A stretch of DNA of 64,000 nt. Origin: Chlamydiifrater phoenicopteri. Its GTDB lineage: Bacteria; Chlamydiota; Chlamydiia; Chlamydiales; Chlamydiaceae. Shown here piece by piece: positions 59,449-64,000 of the stretch. The stretch lies in the NCBI RefSeq assembly GCF_902807005.1, contig NZ_LR777658.1, positions 992,001 to 1,056,000 of the forward strand. The letters run 5' to 3'. The notes beneath the pieces are model-generated. The model saw only the letters and a program-made list of their open reading frames with translations, did not search any database and was not told the DNA's origin. A program made the position numbers and the translations under genes. Each line of letters starts with the position of its first letter. The stretch's first letter is position 1.

Positions 59449-62292
59449 AGGCAATCCAGATCGATATCCGGGGGGAGGAGGCATGCCGTATTGGACGGGA
59501 TCAGAGAAGAGGAGCCATTCTTGGGTAGTACTTAGATATTGTTCCCATTCCACCATGGGAAATCCGTTAGCGCCAGCATAATTAAAACCCCAGAGTTCTA
59601 CTAGAGCGTTGCCTGGATTCACTGTGAATCCGAGGTAAGTATTATTCCAGTTAGAGTCAGCAAAAAGTAGAGGAGCGGGGTAGGCGAGTTTATGATGCCT
59701 CATAGCTGATAATGTTCGGAAGTATAGGTCTTCGTCGAAATGTGTTTTCTGTAGAGCTTGAAGGAGCATGCAGGAAAATAGATGGAGGAACTCTTTAGAA
59801 GATAAGAAAGAAAATTTGTTGAAATGATTTTCTAAAATTTCCTGGAGATTAATTTTTTTTATTTTTGAAGAAACTCCTACGTAAGAAGCAACTTTTTCGA
59901 TAGCAGAGGGAACTAATTGTTCAGGAATTAAGGGGATAAGACGAAAAAGAGATCTACACAGAAGTTTTTTTATCTGTAAGTTAGGATGTTGAGTGTTTTG
60001 TTCGAAAAACTTTAGGGTTTTAGCGTAAAACTCAGGCAGAGTTAGGGAGAAATCTTCGAAGAAAGAAAGCATTTCTTCTGCTAAGGAGGAGAAGTGTAGG
60101 TCTTCCGTAAGCTTCAAGATTAGTGAATGAATTTCTTGTTTTGAGAGTGTGTATGAGGCTAAAAATAGCTCGTGTTGCTTGACCCATACATCACGAATCC
60201 AGGTATAGCTGTACCAATCATTATTCCATGCATCCATAAACAGTGGATGAGATGGGATTATGGAGAAAGCATGACTAGGAGATGATGTTATTAGACTATG
60301 ACCATCCTCCAAATAGTTTTTTGTTTTTAGTGGTAAGTCTTTTAAAGCGTCTGCATAAAAAGCTATGAGTTCATGAGCATTTTCTGGATGTTTTTTTATA
60401 TTCGTTAGCGAGACGTTCTCTTCAAAATAGCAGGAAGTGAAGGTGGATAAAGAGCCTCCAGAAATGTATGTCCACGGAGTGAATGGGAGAAAGTCCGGTA
60501 CTTTTTGTTGTTGTTTTTGCTTGGGATATTGGTAGTGGGAAAGGATTCGATCAAAAGCTCCAGAAAGGAAATTATCAGAATGTACGAATGCGGTAATGCT
60601 TTGAATGATAGAGCTCACTTCTTCCTTGATAGTAGACACTGAGCGTTTATCCTGGATCTCCTGCTCCATGAAAGAAAAGAAGCTAGATAAGAATTGTACA
60701 TACTCTGTCGAAGATTGTATAGGAGACCAAGCATAATTGTTTGCTCTTCCATGGGTAAAGAACAAACGGAACCCAGCAGCAGAGTCGGTGTATGGCGAAC
60801 TAGCCGTTGGTAATAAATCTACGTCATATGCACTTTTGAAGTATTGAGGAAGTAGGGTGGTCAGAGATTTGAGAAAAAATTGAGGGAAGGAGAGTAGGTG
60901 CTTGGTTTTTTCTTTTATTTGTTCCCAGGCATATAGAGCAGCATTTAATTCTTGTTGGAATCGATGATGATCATAAGACAAAATTTGGTTGTCTTGAGAG
61001 TTTATAGGGTTTTGTAAGCGACTATTTACATAGTCTAGCTGTGATTGAGCTTCGTAGTATCTGGATTCACAGTCTTTGGCTTCAGCATTTAGCTTTTGCA
61101 GTAGATGATGGATAGTTTCTTCTAGGATGCTTCCTATACACGAAGGGTCTTCATTACGAATACCAAGACCTGCTAATAAGTGAGGCGTTGTTTTATCTGT
61201 AGGTTTCTCTGCCAACGTCGCTAAAGAGAGCTCCCAAACTTTTAATAAAGCGTTTTGAGACATATCTACAAAGGCATTCCTGGCTTGCTCATAGGCTTGA
61301 AGATATTGATGTGTTTCTGAAAAAAGGTGTTGTAAACCACTTTTCTCTTTGATCCCTTGCGTAAGGAGAGTTTGTTTTACTTGGTCTTGAGTAATACCAA
61401 AGGCGTGAAGCAGTGTAGATTGAATAATTTCATGAGCAGAGATGGAGGCTAAAGGATCTGAGAGTTTTTGGGTTAAATACTCATTGGCTAATAATGCTTG
61501 CAGTTGCTCTTCTGGTTGTTGCTCTGGAGAAAAAATTCCTGCTGAGGAAAATGCGTGTAATAGTTCTGGAGAGGATGCTATAGCAGCAAAAGGATCGGGA
61601 TATAAGGAAGAAATTTCTACAGGGTTGTATAAATCTCCTAATGATGCGGATAAATTGATGGGAGCAAGGTATTCTTTGTCTCCAACCATTCTTGATAGTC
61701 GGCCGCTACTTAGTAGCTTATCAATATCTGTTATGAATTTTTCTGGATATTCTTTTTGAATAACGATAGCTAAAGCTGAGGCGAAGCATGTACCGACATC
61801 TTGCCGAAGGTAGGAGAGAAGTGCTGATACAGCGGCTCTACGAGCATGAGCAACAGTCAACTCTTCTTCTGGAGGTAAAGCTAATGAACGTCTAATAATG
61901 TTTTGTAAGGCTTTTTGTGTGGGTAGGAACAATCTTTTCAAAGTGTCTCTGATTTCCACCTTATTTTTGATTGCCTTCAACATGTTTAGTGTATGCTCGC
62001 GAAAAGGCGCTTCTTCTTGTCGAAAAGGTCCTAAGGGATAAATCCCCTTTGATAAAATTTCTATGGAGGAGACAACGATAGAAATATCTAATTCTCCAGA
62101 ATCTGAAATGATTCTTTGGGATAATGCTCTGGCAAGTTTTAGATTTCTGAAAGCTAGGGGATTTAGGAACCTTTTGAAAGAGAATATGTAAGAGCTTTCT
62201 GCATCTTCTTCGAAAAAGATACTTTCTTCATCAGAAAGGTTTCTGGCATCGATGACGTCTTGAAAAACAGAAAGATGAAAATTTTTCATCAC
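59434..62292 (-). CDS. Large hypothetical protein, CT590 family; possible papain-like cysteine hydrolase
   Basis: 952 residues, no Sec signal peptide or membrane helix evident; long helical regions (for example RYYEAQSQLDYVNSRLQNPI). Near residue 169 is RQDVGTCFASALAIVI, which resembles the nucleophile helix of papain-like enzymes (upstream Gln, then Cys at the start of a helix). Near the C terminus, MRHHKLAYPAPLLFADSNWN places His866/867 some 12-15 residues before Asp879/Asn881, the spacing of a papain-type His...Asp/Asn. This is inference from motif order only. Large size and lack of Sec signal would also fit a type III-secreted effector. Synteny sdhB-CT590-CT589 is kept apart from the inserted cassette array. 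Confidence 0.75.
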   Translation of the reverse strand: MMKNFHLSVFQDVIDARNLSDEESIFFEEDAESSYIFSFKRFLNPLAFRNLKLARALSQRIISDSGELDISIVVSSIEILSKGIYPLGPFRQEEAPFREHTLNMLKAIKNKVEIRDTLKRLFLPTQKALQNIIRRSLALPPEEELTVAHARRAAVSALLSYLRQDVGTCFASALAIVIQKEYPEKFITDIDKLLSSGRLSRMVGDKEYLAPINLSASLGDLYNPVEISSLYPDPFAAIASSPELLHAFSSAGIFSPEQQPEEQLQALLANEYLTQKLSDPLASISAHEIIQSTLLHAFGITQDQVKQTLLTQGIKEKSGLQHLFSETHQYLQAYEQARNAFVDMSQNALLKVWELSLATLAEKPTDKTTPHLLAGLGIRNEDPSCIGSILEETIHHLLQKLNAEAKDCESRYYEAQSQLDYVNSRLQNPINSQDNQILSYDHHRFQQELNAALYAWEQIKEKTKHLLSFPQFFLKSLTTLLPQYFKSAYDVDLLPTASSPYTDSAAGFRLFFTHGRANNYAWSPIQSSTEYVQFLSSFFSFMEQEIQDKRSVSTIKEEVSSIIQSITAFVHSDNFLSGAFDRILSHYQYPKQKQQQKVPDFLPFTPWTYISGGSLSTFTSCYFEENVSLTNIKKHPENAHELIAFYADALKDLPLKTKNYLEDGHSLITSSPSHAFSIIPSHPLFMDAWNNDWYSYTWIRDVWVKQHELFLASYTLSKQEIHSLILKLTEDLHFSSLAEEMLSFFEDFSLTLPEFYAKTLKFFEQNTQHPNLQIKKLLCRSLFRLIPLIPEQLVPSAIEKVASYVGVSSKIKKINLQEILENHFNKFSFLSSKEFLHLFSCMLLQALQKTHFDEDLYFRTLSAMRHHKLAYPAPLLFADSNWNNTYLGFTVNPGNALVELWGFNYAGANGFPMVEWEQYLSTTQEWLLFSDPVQYGMPPPPGYRSGLPKGFF

Positions 62293-62365
62293 TCTAGAAA
62301 GTTTCGTTAATTTAAACTTTCTTTAGCATTTCTTTCATCTTTCTTCCAGTAAACTCTCTTTATTT

Positions 62366-64000
62366 TTATATGCTGTGTTCACTCATTTGATAAATGGAAA
62401 TTTTTTTCTCTGCTAGATTTCTGATGCTTGCAGCATCTTCAAATAATTCCATAAGAGACTCTCCTTGTATGGGATGTAGGGAGTCTGATAAGAAAGGATT
62501 TATCTCTTCCGAGATGTCTAAAGAGATATTTTCATTGGCGTTAAGGACAATAAGAGAATCTCCAGGGGAAAGGAAATGTTTGGAAGGCAAAGAAACTTCT
62601 TCACAAGAAGCTTTTTTTCTCACAAATACTTTGGGTTGAGTTTCTCCAAAGAAAGACAACGTCACAGAGTTTTCTTTGAAACAGAAGTCTATGATGAGGA
62701 AGTTGACAGAATGATGAGGAGATAGGTTATCTTGGAGATTAGAAAAAACTTTGCTTCCAATATCTTCTAGTTTGGGAGTAGTGTCTGCTTGTGCAAGGAA
62801 AAGACTCTTAGCTGACAGAGCATAGAGGTACGAAGGAAGACCTTTATCTGTAGAGTAGCCTAAGGCGCCTATGAGATGCGTCTCAGTTTTAGAGTTTTTG
62901 CGTTCTACCCAGCCTTCAAAATATCCTCTTTGAGAAAGTTGAGATGTCTTATTGGTAAATTTTTGAATATTGCTTCCAAAAGGGTAATGGGGTTCTAAAA
63001 GGGTTGTTTTTAAAGTCTGTAGGAGTGCTAGTTCATTTCGTAAGGACTGGTTTGCTTGCCGCTCTTTGTCAGCTTTTTCCATAGATATGAGCAATCGTAG
63101 TAGGGTACAGTTAAATACGTTGCCTAGATCATTAACTTCATACCCATATCTATCGGGTTCGAAACGAACGTTATAATTTCCTTTCCAAGCAGCTTCCATG
63201 CAGGTCGTCAGTTCTTGTAAGGGCTTGCTTACTTTTCTGTTTAGTCGCGTCAGGACAAAAGCCATCAGAGAGAAAGTAATGATGTAGAAAAAGAGAATGA
63301 TTAACGGCAAACGGAATGTTGTTAAGAGAAAATGAGATAGAGGTAGGAGAGATAGTGTATAAGTGTTTTCTATAGGTAATTTATCTAGAAGAAATCCTAG
63401 GTAGTATTTTCCTTCAATCTTTGCGCTTACTAAGTTGCTGTGTCTCATCAGCTTCGGTGTATAGATGGGAATGGCTGAGGAGGGCGTCTTAGATGTAATT
63501 TTTGGTCCATCAGGGACTAAACTTTCGAAAGTGTATGTGGATGAATCTAACAAAAGTTCTTTAGGCAGAAATTCTGAAGAACTTAAGAGTATCTCGCCTC
63601 TATGGTTTACGAGTAAAATATCGCCATGAGACAGCGTAATATTCTGAAAAAGTTCTTTTTGGAGAGTTTTTAGTTTTTGAAAAGCAATAAGAAAACCCGA
63701 GAGAGAGCTTGTTGTAAATCCATTCTTTGGTGTGTCTATTTCTTCAACGATAGCGATATAAGGAATTTTTTCTTGGGTTTGAGGATCTGAGACTTTTGTA
63801 ATGAACGTCATCCCGGAATATCTAAACAGTTTACTTCTCAACGAGTTTTTTTGTGAGAGATTAAAGACAAAAGGATCGTTAGAATTTTTAGCCCATACTT
63901 TGCCTGTTTTGCTATCTAGCAAGCATAAATCGAAAGAATCTGAAACTTCTGATAATTCTGAAGAAACTATGGGAAAAAATGTTTGATCCTGCGTAGGTAC
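62366..64000 (-). CDS. HAMP sensor with degenerate PP2C/SpoIIE-like domain (CT589 family), N terminus outside window
   Basis: The frame is open to the window edge, so at least 544 C-terminal residues are seen. Order: extracytoplasmic sensor part with Cache-like character (DSKTGKVWAKNSNDPFVFN, SHGDILLVNHRGEILLSSSE), a membrane helix (LPLIILFFYIITFSLMAFVL), a HAMP segment (TRLNRKVSKPLQELTTCMEA), a coiled coil, then a phosphatase-like domain without the usual Asp metal ligands (GYFEGWVERKNSKTETHLIG). Its neighbour in other Chlamydia is RsbU (CT588), an active PP2C sensor; this paralogue may be a non-catalytic partner in the Rsb switch. Starts such as TTG at 63922 are artefacts of the cut. Confidence 0.75.
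   Translation of the reverse strand, partial: VPTQDQTFFPIVSSELSEVSDSFDLCLLDSKTGKVWAKNSNDPFVFNLSQKNSLRSKLFRYSGMTFITKVSDPQTQEKIPYIAIVEEIDTPKNGFTTSSLSGFLIAFQKLKTLQKELFQNITLSHGDILLVNHRGEILLSSSEFLPKELLLDSSTYTFESLVPDGPKITSKTPSSAIPIYTPKLMRHSNLVSAKIEGKYYLGFLLDKLPIENTYTLSLLPLSHFLLTTFRLPLIILFFYIITFSLMAFVLTRLNRKVSKPLQELTTCMEAAWKGNYNVRFEPDRYGYEVNDLGNVFNCTLLRLLISMEKADKERQANQSLRNELALLQTLKTTLLEPHYPFGSNIQKFTNKTSQLSQRGYFEGWVERKNSKTETHLIGALGYSTDKGLPSYLYALSAKSLFLAQADTTPKLEDIGSKVFSNLQDNLSPHHSVNFLIIDFCFKENSVTLSFFGETQPKVFVRKKASCEEVSLPSKHFLSPGDSLIVLNANENISLDISEEINPFLSDSLHPIQGESLMELFEDAASIRNLAEKKISIYQMSEHSI

Overview
The window is chromosomal DNA of a member of the Chlamydiaceae. Nearly every gene has a recognisable counterpart in Chlamydia trachomatis (CT numbers are quoted from memory as family labels). 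Hallmarks include topoisomerase I with a C-terminal SWIB domain, GreA with a huge N-terminal extension, the orphan regulator ChxR, a second GroEL, an Inc-like protein, and major outer membrane protein (MOMP/OmpA) sequence. The gene order is a shuffled version of the CT589-CT652 neighbourhood. The species cannot be fixed from the sequence; it is divergent enough to be an outlying Chlamydia or a sister genus.

Layout. 1-8.8 kb: 3' end of recB, mreC, tyrB, tRNA-Ala, greA, a small basic protein, nqrA and hemB. 8.83-9.13 kb: AT-rich hemB/thyX gap with DnaA-box-like sites, TTGTTTAAA repeats and a change of strand composition, the probable replication origin. 9.1-15.4 kb: thyX, tRNA-Pro, folC2-like gene, rpoD (sigma-66), rpsT and an Inc-like gene; folA/folP/folX, which I recall between folC2 and rpoD in C. 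trachomatis, are missing here. 15.5-31.8 kb: recD2, a TPR-like protein, chxR, an acyltransferase-like protein, ispA, recA, ygfA, a putative GspL/GspM-like pair plus a secreted MORN-type protein, yggT, dus, topA and a membrane HExxH protein. 31.8-41.1 kb: rpoN, uvrD, ung, rdgB, a DUF1343 protein, groEL2 (with a CIRCE-like repeat upstream), tRNA-Arg, ahpC. 41.1-52.6 kb: the Tol-Pal envelope operon (minus strand), then dsbD, tatD and sdhCAB (plus strand).

The most unusual region is 52.6-59.4 kb. Between the convergent genes sdhB and the CT590 homologue lie seven tandem, same-strand, truncated MOMP cassettes, each about 0.9 kb with a repeat period of 951-999 bp. Each covers MOMP from the conserved ALSLRAGFFGDYVF segment through all four variable segments to the conserved VSVTLNKLKS segment. 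None has a signal peptide, an upstream start codon, a well-spaced ribosome binding site or the MOMP C-terminal strands. The two edges are nearly invariant (63 bp identical in all seven; 31 bp with one polymorphic site), while the inner variable segments differ in mosaic combinations. One cassette is frameshifted. Cassettes are separated by short spacers carrying three consecutive hairpins, and in two spacers a hairpin loop is inverted. The best reading is a silent donor library for gene-conversion-based antigenic variation of an ompA expression locus outside the window. I do not recall such a system in Chlamydiaceae but cannot search the literature.

59.4-64 kb returns to conserved synteny: a 952-residue protein of unknown function with a possible cysteine-protease-like triad, and a HAMP-containing sensor with a degenerate PP2C-like domain that runs off the window.
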